This document shows positions 43,850-55,674 of a stretch of DNA of 62,000 nucleotides, piece by piece. The notes under the pieces were generated by a model that was not told where the DNA came from, did not search any database, and was given only the letters and a program-made list of their open reading frames with translations. The stretch covers positions 61,273,248-61,335,247 of the forward strand of contig CM043944.1 of the NCBI GenBank assembly GCA_014529385.2, written 5' to 3'. A program made the translations under genes and the position numbers. Numbering within the stretch: position 1 is the stretch's first letter; each line of letters opens with the position of its first letter. The DNA comes from Adiantum capillus-veneris (lineage: Eukaryota > Streptophyta > Polypodiopsida > Polypodiales > Pteridaceae).

Positions 43850-45760
43850 CACACGTAGGCTTATTGAGCTAAAAAATTGCACACTCCAAATAGACTCTCT
43901 GTACACCACAAAAACACCTAGCATATGTACAAAACCTAGCACCTACCACCCGCCACCTTTGTTCAAGCGGGTTGCTCAACCCCTTGCTTGATCGCATGGT
44001 GACCACATGGGTCAAACACTTGGAATTGGTCATGCCCATCCACCTGTAATAGATTTCCATAGTGCCACACCAAGGCACCTAACCAACCACACACCCAAAC
44101 TATCAGCAGCACACCTCTATCACCGCATGCACCCATTGGTTCACTGTCCACTTGCAACCAAACACCTCTAAACACACCAAATAGAGTACCATCGTGCTCG
44201 CCATCCAAAGAGATACATGCACATGTACCTGACCCGCCCTCCCATCTATGTAAAGTGAGATCCTCTTTCAGCAGATCTTGTACCTACTCAACGACCCACT
44301 GTATAGCTGCTTCTATCACCATAACCTTCAACCACCACTCACAAACCTCCCTGGAAAGCTTGGACATCACCTCGAAATCTGTATCACCGATCATAGAGTG
44401 CACTTGTTGCACAGGAAGCACCTTTATCTCTGGCTCCATACTACCCTTCTCACCTACCATGCACTCAATTCTAGCATCATTGAGCTCTTCCTTGTCAACT
44501 GGCCCTTCAAGGTCGATTAGCACCACCTACTTGTCGGATTCATTTACCTGCTCTTCAAGCACCTACTCTTCTACCCGCTGCAGCAGGATCCACTACCATA
44601 GGAAAGCTGACCTATATGTTTTGGCAAGATTCTACACCTATTGCACCACTATGCACATTCCACTGCCACTTTCACCAACATGGCCATTAGCATGGCACCA
44701 TACATCACCTTCACCTGCTCTTCACTTGTAGGTCTAGACTGCTCCACTCAGTCTTCATCATGGATTTTAGTTTGCACTTTATGCTGCTCATTGCATACAT
44801 TCATTGCCTTTCCACTTACATGCAAGAGATCATACTCATCATACCTAGATTAAGACAACTCAGTCTCCCAACTAGGGTCGGCATCCATAGAGATAATGTC
44901 ACTCGATTCAGTCTCTTCCTCTATCTCAATCTTGGGAATCTCCTCTATCTTCACAACTTCAATCTCCTCTGCAAACCGTACTCTTTGATCTTTACCACAC
45001 TTCAATGGAGGTTCAATAGCCGCACTTGAGCTTGGAAGAACCTCCTTTGTCTTCTTTGGAACCACTTGCACTTCCTCCTCAAATGGAACCACTCTAGCCG
45101 ACATCCTTGGCATAGGAACCATCCTATCTCTCTGTAGCCAAAGAACCCTTGGTTCTTCTCACACTTGCACTTCCCTTTTCACTACCCTTCGCTGGACTAC
45201 CACCGCATCAACCTACTTTGGCATCACCGCACTTGGAAAACTCTTTCTAGCCTTGCATTTCTTCAGAATCTTTTTGGTCCGCCCTTTTGCTAGAGCTACC
45301 CCTTCTTTGTATGACACTGGGCCATCTATTTCAACCTTGTCACGCACTTCCTCATGCAGACAATCCATGAATTTACTCAACTTTAAAAAAACTAGCATCC
45401 TTCACACCAGTTACGGTTATTAGCTTTCCCCAAAGGGCTTCAAATTCCCATATGAACGCCTAAAAATCTACTTCCCAACTTTCCTTCAAATTGTCTAGCT
45501 TTCGCTTCACCTTGTTCATCTTTGCATCCACAACATATTTTCTTTGAAAGGTGGCCTCTAGGGCTTCACAATCACTCTTTTCTTCATCACGCAGGCCATC
45601 AAACCATAGCCTCGCTTTACCACAAACCAAGAGCGGGAACACCTGCATCTCATTGTCTTCTTTCGATAAATTTATTTCCAGCACGAACAATCCATAGTCT
45701 TGGAGCCAGGTTTTTGTATCTTCGAACCCAATGAAAATGGAAAATCCTGTCCAAGCCATC
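43850..45760 (-). pseudogene. Family F copy 2: gag-like element body, broken
   Basis: Readable blocks 5'->3': MAWTGFSIFIGFEDTKTWLQ and FPLLVCGKARLWFDGLRDEE (45460-45759), a retrotransposon gag domain; FMDCLHEEVRDKVEIDGPVS (45213-45398); VPMPRMSARVVPFEEEVQVV (44850-45122), an acidic stretch; and MVLIDLEGPVDKEEL with REVCEWWLKVM (44284-44526). Frames are split by stops and shifts. No zinc knuckle, protease, RT or integrase is visible. This fits a gag-only, non-autonomous LTR element. The conserved EVC.WWLKGM block has no function I can name. Confidence 0.7.
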
Positions 45761-45870
45761 TCTTCTCTAGCAGCACCTGCTCTTCAAATGTCTCACCTTT
45801 GCATCACCAAAATCACTGCTTCGATTTCAATTAGGAGCAGCAAACAGCTCCTCTGTGGGGGCACCAGACG

Positions 45871-47170
45871 ATGGAGATGGGGAATGGGGGAACACACCCA
45901 ACACAAAAACAAAGGCCTCTCTATAGCTCAGCGTATCCACAACACCCCTATTCTCTCCAAAAACACCTTTAAAAACACACTTTATACTAGCAGACCGCTG
46001 CTTACTGACTTTCCAATGCTTACACACTCCACGAGACCACCACACAACGCAAACCTACTGCCACGATCCGTCTCCACCCTTGAAAACACACACAGTCGCT
46101 CAATCTCACTCTCTCACACAAAGCATCACCGGTCCAGGGGCACACACATCCACGATGTCTGTATCGCGGGGAAACACAAGAGCAGGAGAAGGGGGAAGGG
46201 GAAATGATAGCCATAAAAACAGGGCAATAGTGGCTTGATTATACTTCAAAAGGCATGTACAAAGCTTGCAATTCCATCAAAATGGCCATTTTCAAGAAAA
46301 ATTACAAAGGGGGTTGACAGGCACACTTCTTTGTCAAGAAACTCCACTCCGTAGGCTTCAAACGGCACCCAAAAGCCTTCATTTGATTAAAATTTTACTT
46401 TTTATATGGGGAGGTCTTCAACTTTGGTAACTGCCCTCTAATTGTTCCATCTGGCACCTTAATTTGGCATTGGCATTTATTTTTTAATTTTGTTCACCTT
46501 TATTTTCCCCTTTGGATCGTCTTTGATTTAGCTTATCTTTGGCCGGCTTTGGCCTTTGATCTTCTCTTTGACCGGCCATTGGACTTCTCTTTACTTTTCA
46601 CCCTCTGGGGCTATCCTTTGCTCATCTTTGAATTTGAAATTTCTCTCTCTACTACTCGCTCTCACAAGAACCACCCTCTTTGTCTTTGATCGGCTTTGAT
46701 CACCCACTTAATCCGCCCCTTCAACTTGTCTTGGACTGCCCTTGAAATGGTCCTTTGAGATTGCCCCATTAAATGGCTTTGAGCTTGGATTTCTCCCTCT
46801 CTCTTCGGTCCCTCCGACTCACCTTCCTACCTTCTCTCTCTTTCCTTCTCCTATATGTACCCATGGGTCCCCCCTTTTTCTCCCTCACACCATCTCATAA
46901 CCTCACTAGCAATGTCGCTAGTGGGGGCAACTCCAAGCTCTCAAATCGAGTGGGAACAAGCCCTTGCATGGTCCCTAGCATGTCATCGCCATCACTGGCT
47001 CTTTTTTAGGACCGTTGTCGAACCACCTCCGCGCTCATTGCGCCCACCAAAACTGGTGATTTCTGTCCACCGCCATGCACGCAGTGCCCGAAAGAGCCGC
47101 CCAGTAGGCATCGCCATAGATACGCTCAAGGGATCTCACTCTCCCCATTACATAGCAAGGAGGACTCACG
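45871..47170 (-). repeat. 5' LTR of family F copy 2, truncated
   Basis: Matches 41.37-42.86 kb over its length (same order of AAAGGCCTCTCTATAGCTCAG, GGGGGCAACTCCAAGCTCTC and GCCGCCCA-TAGGCATCGCC). The match stops near 47170, so the outer part of this LTR is missing. Confidence 0.75.
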
Positions 47171-47294
47171 GTAAGCCTTGGAATTTCAATTGTCAGAGCC
47201 TTTGTGCTCTCCTTATCTCCCTCAAGCATCTCACGTTTTGAGAGAATCTCCTTTTCTTTATAGGTGGGAGTTTCATACCAACTCTCGTTTTGGC

Positions 47295-47489
47295 CTATTG
47301 TTTGGAGGATGCATCTCCCTTATCACCTTGTGGGCTCTCACCTTTTTTCACCTTTGAGCTTTCACCTTTGTCCCCCTTTGAGCTCTCATCTTTGTCTGCT
47401 GGTTCGAAATTACTTACTGTTCCTTTGATATCTCCTGGTTTGACATTTTCTCTAGGAACTTTCCTTGCAGCTTGTTTGGTCCTTGCCAT
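47295..47489 (-). CDS. Short ORF with a histone H3-like N-terminus
   Basis: 64 codons: MARTKQAARK, then VPRENVKPGDIKGTVSNFEP, then repeats of GDKGESSK type and a stop. The first ten residues equal the histone H3 tail except Ala for Thr at position 6 (counting after Met); nothing else is H3-like. The C-terminal half is a Lys/Glu/Ser/Gly repeat. A candidate TATA box lies about 820 bp upstream (48303-48320). The reading stops about 125 bp before the truncated F LTR. It could be the start of a retroelement Gag carrying an H3-mimic tail, a captured gene piece, or chance. Expression is unproven. Confidence 0.5.
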   Translation of the reverse strand: MARTKQAARKVPRENVKPGDIKGTVSNFEPADKDESSKGDKGESSKVKKGESPQGDKGDASSKQ

Positions 47490-47599
47490 TTCTCTAGTTT
47501 AGACCTAAAAGCAGAAAACATTATGAAAATAGAAACATTAGGAACCTCTTCATAAAGAAACATTCTATTGATATTGCACTAAAAAAGAGACTTATGTCT

Positions 47600-48180
47600 T
47601 CTTTATGCAAAAATGGTGTAGCGGGGCATACATCCGACTACACTATTTTGACATCGAGAAGATACATTCAAGTAGAATCAAAAGATTATATAAATAAAAA
47701 GATACATTAACTTAGATGGAGACACTACAACAGGTCCCTATGCAAAAAAGATACATTGTGTTGTCGATATGCGAAATAGATTACTCGAACCAATGTTCGA
47801 ATACTCTATATTTGCATAGTGACGACACTAGTGGAAAAGCTTAAAAAAATATAAATTGTGTCATGCCTATACAAAAACAATGTACTCGGACATGTGCCCT
47901 GCTATTCTAATTTCACATAGCAATGACACTAGTGAAAGAGTCTTTAAAAATACCAATTGTGTCATCCTTGTGCGAAAACAATGTACTCAGATGTGTGTAT
48001 GGCTAGCTACTCTAATTTTGTATAGAGACAATTCACTATCAAAAAAGCTTCAAATAGCATAAGGATGATACATCTCAAAAACATAGCGATAGCTATTATG
48101 TCGTCATGCAAAAACAATGTATTTGAATGTTTATTTAACTACACTAAATTCACATAGAGACGACACAATTTGTACAACGT
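47600..48180. repeat. Degenerate tandem repeats upstream of the H3-like ORF
   Basis: Imperfect units of roughly 100-135 bp carry the recurring phrases TGTGTCAT, GCAAAAACAATGTA(C/T)T and ACTCTAATTT / ACACTAAATTCACATAGAGACGACAC. AAAACAATGTA occurs near 47875, 47975 and 48112. No palindrome is shared with arrays A-C. Confidence 0.65.
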
Positions 48181-48302
48181 ATTACCTTTTGATGAGAATC
48201 CAAATTTTTGAATTGAAGAATGGAGAAAAGATATGGAGGAAACGTAAAGGTCCAGGTTGAATCGAATAGAATAAGATTTCCAAAAAGATTGTTTGAGTGC
48301 AA

Positions 48303-48320
48303 GGGTTTCTATATATAGGA
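48303..48320 (-). promoter_or_regulatory. Candidate TATA box
   Basis: The minus strand reads TCCTATATATAGAAACCC, a canonical plant TATA context, upstream of the tandem repeats and the H3-like ORF. It may belong to a truncated LTR at 48.19-48.41 kb. Confidence 0.45.
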
Positions 48321-49138
48321 GTGTACAATTTACCTAGGTAAAATGTGATTTTGCACGATTTATGATGCATGGATTGGACCATTATGCATGGATTTGACTG
48401 TTGGACACATTGGTGGTCCGTGGTGGGAAGTATGCAATATGCTGAGAGGTGCATGTCAAAGTTCTAAGATAGTTGTGAAGGCCTTGAGCATGACATTGTC
48501 ATCTAAAATGTATGCTCAAAGTGGGTTTTTAGACCAAGGGGCCTCCGAATTGGGATGATGAGGATGGCAGATCAAGGTGTCCAAAATGTAGCAAATGTGC
48601 CCTGGAATGTAGGGTTCAAGATGCTCTAGGATCTTGTCCAAATGGCTTGTCAAACAAAGCCATAGTGTGGAAGTTACTCCAATCCAAATTGGAAGGTTTT
48701 GCAGATCCTCAACAAAAAGAGCATATGGGGACAGGTGGCCCAAGCTAAGATGCACAAGCAGGTGTGTGAAATTCAAGTTGTGGAGCATGCCAATCTTCTC
48801 GGATTGTCAATTGGAGCTCCGAGGGGAAAGTTATGGCCATTCAAAAATTTGTCAGGGGCCACTTGTGTGCCCGCCTAGTCAAAGAGGAGGATGAGGGCAC
48901 TATCGAAGAGGAAGAAGGAAAAGGAAGTAGGAAGAGGAAGAAGGAAAGGAGAAAGGAAGAAGAAGAAAAGGAAAAAAAAAGAAAGGGAAAGGGAGAAGAG
49001 GAAGAAAAAGAAAAAAAAGGAAGGTGGGTTTTTTTTCGCGAACGATGGCCAATGGCAAGGAGGGAAAAAATGCATCTGCTTCTTTGGTTTGGTGAAGGGT
49101 GAAGTGAATAAAAGATTTTTTGGGATTTGGACGTCAGG

Positions 49139-49140
<2 letters not shown>

Positions 49141-49188
<48 letters not shown>
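49141..49188. repeat. (GA)n microsatellite
   Basis: About 48 bp of GA dinucleotides in the F LTR. Adjacent purine-rich sequence (48.89-49.02 kb) is also near-homopurine. Confidence 0.95.
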
Positions 49189-49192
<4 letters not shown>

Positions 49193-49422
49193 TGTGGAGA
49201 AAGCAACCATGGGAAGCTTGATGCGGGGAGTTGGAGAGAGCTCCCCCTCGCGCTTGTTCTTTGTGTGCGCCAATCTATGGCCATGGTTGTATTGGATTTT
49301 TGTTGTTGAATGAAGCAAGTCCCCCCATTCTGAAGCACGCGGTTGTTTTGTGCCGGGTTTCCCTCCCCCTTCTTCTTCGTTCTGTTGTTAGTGGGTTCAG
49401 GTGTGCATTGGCAGTGTTGCCT

Positions 49423-49447
49423 CCCCCCCCCCCCCCCCCCCCCCCCC
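49423..49447. repeat. 25-nt poly-C tract
   Basis: Twenty-five consecutive C on plus (G25 on minus), flanked by GTTGCCT and GACAATG. Homopolymers of this length are hard to sequence, so the true length may differ. Confidence 0.9.
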
Positions 49448-49772
49448 GACAATGTGTGTCCAAAGAGGGAGAGATTACATGAGGTGTTGTGTGCGAAGGG
49501 CGACGATTGTTGGTGCATTTTCCATGGGTGTGGGTTGTGTTATGATCTATGTGGGCTCGGGTGAGTCTGTGTGAGCGCGTGTGCGCATGTGGTCTCGATG
49601 ATTGTGTGTTTGGAGGTGGTTTTCAAGTGGGCGGGGTGTTGTGTATGCCCTAAGCTATAGCAGGTGTTTCTATGTGTGTGCTAGACGTGTTCCACGTTCC
49701 CCCTCTCCATCTTCTAGTGCCCCCACAAAGGAGCATGTTAATTGCTCCATGGTCGATTGTCCGTGATCAAAG

Positions 49773-51510
49773 ATGTGGCAGATTTGGGGTCTGATTTTCA
49801 ATGGTGATAAGGATGCGGACGAATGGTTGGAAAATTTTGAGACATTTATGCTATCGTTGCATATGTGGACTGATAAAGAAATGATAGAGATAGTGTTCTT
49901 GGTGTTCCGAGGTAAAGCAAAGGCTTGGTTTGATGGTCTAGAAGCTGCAAATAAGCAGGATTGGGTTGGTTTCTAAGAGAAGTTGCTCTGCAAGTTTCGC
50001 AAGGTGGTGCCGGCTGGTGAAGCAGATGCGAGGATTAAAGGCCTGCACAGGATATAGGTGAAAATTTTGACGGTTTTGTGGACAAATTTGAAGCATGCTG
50101 GATAGATTTGGTGGTTGTCACCCAAGTGGCCAATGCTGAATTCTTCAACCTGGAGAGGTTCCTAGCTTTCCTGCATCCGTGTGTTTGAGAGAAGGTTGAT
50201 TACGAAGAGCTAGAAAGCTATGACGAGGTAGTCAGAGTTGCCAAGGTGAAAATTAGGAAAGTGAAGAGAAATTTGAGTTGGGCTTGTTAAAGCCTACAAA
50301 TTATGCACCTATGGTAGCAGCAAGGTGTTATATGGACCAATCTTGGATGGTGCCAAATGTGCAAAGGGCGGAGCCTACTAGGGTAAGGCCTTTGACCAGT
50401 TATGTTCCTGTGCAGTTGCCTATTTGTGAGGTGTCCATGCCAATTGTGGAGGAACTCGTCAGCGAGGATGAGCCTTTTGTTGGAGAGAGCCTGTGTGCAG
50501 AGGAAATAGTAGATGCCACGTTCCTAGTGAAGCTTAAAGATGTGGAGCATGTTCTTGTGGAGTGCTTGTATAAAAACATAGCCGATTGTGGCCAAGTTGT
50601 AGGTGCCAAAAGCTTGGGGTTGGATGAGGAAAGTGGGCCAGACAATAGTCCAACTTTTGTGTAGCAACTAGAGGATGATGATGCTGATGCTGAATTGGCC
50701 TATGGTGAAGGTGATGAGGCTACAAGCTCGAGTTTCTGGGAAACAAGTGTGGAGGATAGAGATACAAGCTGGGAGATTGAATATGAAGAGCCAATGATGA
50801 TAAAGGCCAAGTTACCTTTTTATATGCATGAAGATGTGGTGGTTGCCACTATGAATGAAGAGCAAGGAAGAGTGTTGGAGCTTGAGAACAAAGACATGCA
50901 GGTGAGGGTGTTGTGCGGCACTATGCTGATGACGATGTTCGTCAAGGTGGAAATGGAAGGTGCTCTGATTGTACAACAGGTACAAGGGGTTTCCCAAGAA
51001 GGAGAGTGCTATTCTGGCTAAGGAAGGGGAAAAGGCTGAAAAAGTTGGCATGCAAGAGGTATTGGAAGCTCCTCAAAGGAAAGAACAAATGCAGTTACCT
51101 ATGGATGGCATGCAAGATGCCTTGGATACGGTTCTTTAAAGCAGGCTCCCGATGGGTGAGATGGATGAAGAGACATAGGTACTTGCTGGGAAAAATTTGA
51201 CCAGAATGTAGGTGATACGAGGGTATGTCCCTCTACAAGTGGAGGTTTCTTTGGGAGAGCAAAAGTCTGCTACTCTGGTGGTGCCGACAGAGGTAGGTAT
51301 GGAGGTGAGTATGGAATTGATGGTGACCAGGGTGCCTATGTTGAAAGAGCTACCAGCTAAGTGGAGTCGTCCTTTTGAGCATGAAGAAAAGTCCAAGTGT
51401 GTGGACTTGTTTGAGTTGTCAAAGGAAGTTTGTGTGTGGTGGCTGAAGGGTATGTTGATGAGTGCGGCTGTGCAGTGGGCCGTCGGAGCAAGTACACAAT
51501 TTGGTTGAGG
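49773..51510 (+). pseudogene. Family F copy 3: gag-like element body, broken
   Basis: Gag block MWQIWGLIFNGDKDADEWLE, then FLVFRGKAKAWFDGLEAANK (49773-49976), with stops and shifts until about 50275. Then 50278-50664 (acidic; VPVQLPICEVSMPIVEELVS), 50695-51021 (ETSVEDRDTSWEIEYEEP, cf. DADTSWEIESSQ in copy 1) and 51212-51508 (ELSKEVCVWWLKGMLMSAAV, matching copies 1 and 2). The coding capacity ends there, and about 430 bp later the hairpin, purine tract and 3' LTR follow. So the whole element encodes only Gag plus an acidic unknown protein. Confidence 0.75.
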
Positions 51511-51916
51511 AGGATCTCACTTTATATGGTTGGGACCGAGGGCGTGGTATGTTCCGTGTTAGTGATGGCACGTCTGATTGGAGTGGTGATGCATTTGGTG
51601 ATGATTTGTTGGAAGTGGGTAGTTTGCCAATGGATGCTGGGAGTAGTGGAAGTATGCCCAGGGCAGGTTATGTTGATGATTGGATGTGCGTTGGGATGCA
51701 TCACTACAGAGGTTGCTTCAAGTGGATGGGCATGCTCAGTGTCAAGTGTTCGACCATGGTGGTAACCATGTTGTAATGCAGGGGGTTGGGCAACCCGCTT
51801 GAGCAAGTGTGGCGGGTGACAAAAGATAGTTTTTGTACATACGGTTACGGTTTTGGAGTGTTTTAGTTGCCAGTCTGGTGTTACAATTTTTTTTAGGATC
51901 AATAAACATCTCTGTT

Positions 51917-51950
51917 GTTGAACATAAATGTTCAACTAGGGGGTGGGCAA
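51917..51950 (+). other. Hairpin and polypurine tract of family F copy 3
   Basis: GTTGAACAT-AA-ATGTTCAAC (51917-51936), then TAGGGGGTGGGCAA and the LTR start TGATGG at 51951. Confidence 0.87.
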
Positions 51951-52586
51951 TGATGGTGCGACCAAAGTTGGTCCGTGGTGGGAAGTGTGCAATGTAATGC
52001 GGAGTATGCTGAGAGGTGCATGGCAAAGTTCTAAGACAGTTGTGAAGCCCCTTTGTAGGACAGCGTCAGCAGATGAAATGTATGCTCAAAGTGGTTTTTT
52101 AGGCCAAGGGGCCTCCAAATTGGGATAATGAGGATGGAAGATCAAGGTGTTCAAAATGTAGGGAATGTGCCCTAGAATGTAGAGTTCAAGATGCTCTACG
52201 ATCCTATCTAGACGGCTCGTCAAACGGAGCCACTGTGTGGAAGTTACGCCAGTCCAAAGTTAGAAGGTTTGACAGATCCTCGACGGATAGAGCATATGGG
52301 GACAGGTGGCCCAAGATGGGATGTGCAAGCAGGTGTGTGAAGTGCAAGTTGTGGAGCATGCTAGTCTTCTCAGATCGTCAATCGAAGCTCCGAGGGGGAA
52401 GTTATGGCTATTCAAAAAGTTGTCAGGGCTAGTTGTGTGCCCGCCGAGTTGAAGGGGAGGAGGAGGGCATTGTTGAAGAGGAAGAAGGAAGCGGAAGAAG
52501 TAAAGGAAAAGGAAGAAGGAAGGGTGAAAGGAAGAAGAAGAGAAGGAAGAAAAAAGAAAGGGAAAGGGAGAAGAGGAAGAAAAAGA
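51951..52586 (+). repeat. 3' LTR of family F copy 3, truncated
   Basis: It begins TGATGGTGCGACC and matches the 5' LTR until AGAAGAGGAAGAAAAAG at about 52586, where a minus-strand RT fragment starts abruptly. Confidence 0.82.
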
Positions 52587-52965
52587 TCAAGTGATGAATG
52601 TAGCATTGGCCCTATCTTTAGGTGCAATTTTGAGTTGATTTTAGCCACTATATCAGTCCATGAAACTATACATTTTGTGGCCTGCAATCTCATCTACCAT
52701 CATATGTATAAAGGGTAGTGGAAAAGGATCTTTGATTGTCTGTGCATTCAGATTCCTATAGTCCACATGTAACCTTAGTTTTCCCATTATTTTTAAGGAC
52801 TACTATTATGGAGAAAATCCAATCAATGCTTGCAGCTTTTGTGATGAACCCAACTTTGAAAAGATTATTAATCTCCTCTTTCCCTTTCTTGGCATAATTG
52901 GGATTCATCATACCTCTGTAATTTGATCAATCTGTCATTTGTGGTCTATCATCTGGCTTCAATGG
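52587..52965 (-). pseudogene. Ty3 reverse transcriptase fragment
   Basis: Minus reading, with stops and shifts: MMNPNYAKKGKEEINNLFKV, GFITKAASIDWIFSIIVVLK, then DYRNLNAQTIKDPFPLPFIH and HKMYSFMD.YSG.NQLKIAPKD. This is the first half of an RT domain (fingers and first catalytic Asp). It differs from the pol at 35-40 kb and from the plus-strand RT at 57 kb, so it is a third lineage. The YxDD box is absent. Confidence 0.8.
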
Positions 52966-52968
52966 TAT

Positions 52969-54377
52969 TGTTGTGGTTCTACAACACAGGAATCTCTCTC
53001 ACGCACATACTCTCATCCAGAGAATAGACAATTACTGCATAATTAGACTCAACAAAGAACACAGACAAATAAATTCATATGCAACAAAATAGAACATAAG
53101 AGAATATCAGACACATCACAGAAACACCATAGCTAAAAACTCTGACATCCCATTCTTCTCCCTCCAATATGTACAAACTACAACTACTAAAAGAATAGCT
53201 ACAATATTCTAGCTAGATATTCTTAGCATACACATCCAAGTCAGCACAGTTCAACCTAACAATATCCAACTAAGCATATTTTTGACTAACCACCAGCAAA
53301 TCTAATAGAGCACCATTTAGACTAAGCAATTACTCTTTCAACAGATATCCTATGTTGTAACACCTCTAGATTGACTCCTTTTAGATCCATATGTTCCTCA
53401 AAAAATACATCTTTGTACTTTTATAATAGTGCCTTAGCTTGTTGATTTTGATCATTTTGGGATTTTCTTATGAGCCGAGATTAAACTCTTCAAAACATTG
53501 TGAGCGGGATGGAAACACACAGAATGCCTCTATAACTACCCGACACACACTCTTGGGAAGATACACACACACTAGGGGGCACCACTCGGCTTACACAACA
53601 CACCTGGCCGAGACAGGGAACACACCTATGGAGTGAGAGGAGAGAGACTATCCACTTGCCCACTCCACACAGAGATACACACACACACGGCCAACACCAA
53701 GGGGCAAATAGCTCACACAAAATGGGTAAAATATACCAGATACAATCACAAATTGGATAAGAAGCTTCGCTCATAGGAGAAACTTACACAGACAAAATAG
53801 AAGAAAAAGAGTGAGGAATTTGGCAAAATGGACAGCTCCATTGCGTCCGGAACGGCCCAAAACCCCAGTCTACAATGTCAAAGTGCTCAAATCCGACCTC
53901 GGATGAGCAGTTTATGGCCAAAACAGGCTCCAAAAACCCCAAAAACATAGTTGCGGCTGTTCCTCCTCTCTTCTCCACGTTTTTCTGGTCTTCTCTCTGT
54001 TTTTTCATCTCCCACACTTAGATTTATTAGTTGGTCACCCTTGGACTTTTAGATGACCTCAAACGGACCCCGAACAAGCCAAAAACTGACCTCGCAGTGC
54101 ATAGTTGTCACCTTTTTGCATCATCCGCACACTTGGCACTCATTTCTTTTCAATAATGCGTCTCGCAACCACGTGAAGTGGCCCCAAAAAGTGGTCCTAA
54201 TGATGACCTTCATGCATAACTCTCACAAGAAAACACCCACGTTGTGTCCGTATTTATCTACGTGCAAATATTGACCCCGTTCGGCCTCCTGACGCCACTA
54301 GATGCCATCTGACGCACCTGCTTACCTCATGTCGTCGGCCCGTGGATAGCTTCCTCGATAAGTTTTATGCGCTAACA
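52969..54377 (-). repeat. Possible LTR (unpaired)
   Basis: Bounded on plus by TGTTGTGG and GCGCTAACA, with a purine stretch AATAAAGAGGAGT (minus) directly outside the right end, as expected for a 3' LTR. No partner LTR or PBS was found, so this rests on termini and purine tract alone. It holds no gene. Confidence 0.35.
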
Positions 54378-54390
54378 ACTCCTCTTTATT

Positions 54391-55284
54391 ATAGAAAAAA
54401 CACAGTGGTACTAGTAATAGTGAAAATCGATGCACTATGTACACCCTGTCCTACTTGTACACATGTGGACCCCACGTAACCACCTGGCTCTGAAAAATGG
54501 GCAATTCTTTATTTGATGCACCATGCATGGATATGTACATAGGCACAATCTCTTACTCCAAAAAACTCCTGACAATGTTTTGGTCGTCTGGGAGTAACCA
54601 GTTTCGGCCTCCTCTTTTCTGTTTAGAAATGGATTTAGATTCTTTTTATATCAAGTGGCCATATGTATAATCATTGAAAGGATTCCCTAATTCTAGAGTC
54701 TATTTTGCATCTCAACTTCTTCCACTGCTGGGTTCCCCTCTTCAGCATTTACTTGAATGGTGTCCCCAATTGGTCTAAAATTGAACTTGTCTGGTGTTGG
54801 CTATTCTGGTGGCCGTCCACCTAGCCAAATTTTCCTCTCCCTAGGGTTAATCTCAATAAAGTGGTCTAGGTATTGACTCTTTTATCTCTTGGCTTGATCC
54901 TTATCCATAAGCACATTACTTAAATATATTTTTGTTAGGGGAAAAATGTTCATGGAGACAAGGATCCTTTCAATTTTCTTTGTCCCATATATTTTTTACA
55001 TAATTCCTCAGACCTCAGAGCCTTCTTCAAGCTCCTGGTGTTGTTAGGCCCTTGGCATGCTTAGTCCTATCCTTGGCCTGAAAATCGGACCCAAGTGTTT
55101 GATAGGTATATGGTCAACTCATAGCTCTGGGTCAAGGAGAAGATTCAGGATGCGATGTCAAAGTATAGGAATATGTTCTTTACCTTAACTTGTGCTTGCT
55201 TCTGGACATACCAAGCTGAGAGATCATACTTAGTAAGAAGGCCCTCATGCTTAATCAAAGATACAACTTCTATGAAGAGTCCTA
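54391..55284. other. Gene-free region
   Basis: No coherent frame on either strand. Some phrases (e.g. around 54880-55280) look like decayed coding sequence on plus, but no family could be named. Confidence 0.45.
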
Positions 55285-55674
55285 ATGAAGGTTTGGAAGG
55301 AGTCAAATAGAGGCAACGGATTCTATTATGTACCTCAGGGCTGGTTCAATAGAGTCTATGGGCCTATTCTTAAGTTCAATCCTCACAATGTCACTATCAC
55401 CTTTGATGACTACGAGAAGACTAGATGCATTAGTGACTTTGCTGAGACACATCTAATGGCAGCGAACTTGAGTAATTATTTCTATAGACATGATGTAAAT
55501 GAACGGCAGGCTCATGTAAACTGCTTTAATGCAATACAGCCCACGAACGGATCTCAAGGAGAAGAATGGTATGAGAAAGAGGATATGAATCTTAGTGCTC
55601 AAGTTAAAGTTCTAAACTTTGAAACCCGAGATGGAAACAAATATAAGGGTAGAATCTCGGTTATAAGAACCTAG
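55285..55674 (+). CDS. Unidentified ORF, 129 codons
   Basis: MKVWKESNRGNGFYYVPQGW...GRISVIRT. I recognise no family. The composition is ordinary (not low-complexity), with several aromatic residues, and the frame ends just upstream of a decayed Ty3 gag-pol. It could be the N-terminal part of that element's gag, a host gene fragment, or chance; no start context or upstream promoter supports a gene. Confidence 0.3.
   Translation: MKVWKESNRGNGFYYVPQGWFNRVYGPILKFNPHNVTITFDDYEKTRCISDFAETHLMAANLSNYFYRHDVNERQAHVNCFNAIQPTNGSQGEEWYEKEDMNLSAQVKVLNFETRDGNKYKGRISVIRT

Larger units (their letters stand above)
48410..49700 (+). repeat. 5' LTR of family F copy 3
   Basis: TTGGTCCGTGGTGGGAAG onward matches 51966 onward in the 3' LTR (GCTGAGAGGTGCATG, AGTTCTAAGA.AGTTGTGAAG, GGGGACAGGTGGCCCAAG). 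The first bases (TGATGGTGCGACCAAAG) are missing, so the left edge is damaged. It contains long purine-rich runs, a (GA) tract and a 25-nt poly-C. The right boundary before gag is approximate. Confidence 0.75.

Noticed and set aside
47295-47489. Histone H3 gene fragment
   Set aside because: Only the first ten residues match. The sequence then departs completely, with no H3 globular core, so a true H3 pseudogene is unlikely.
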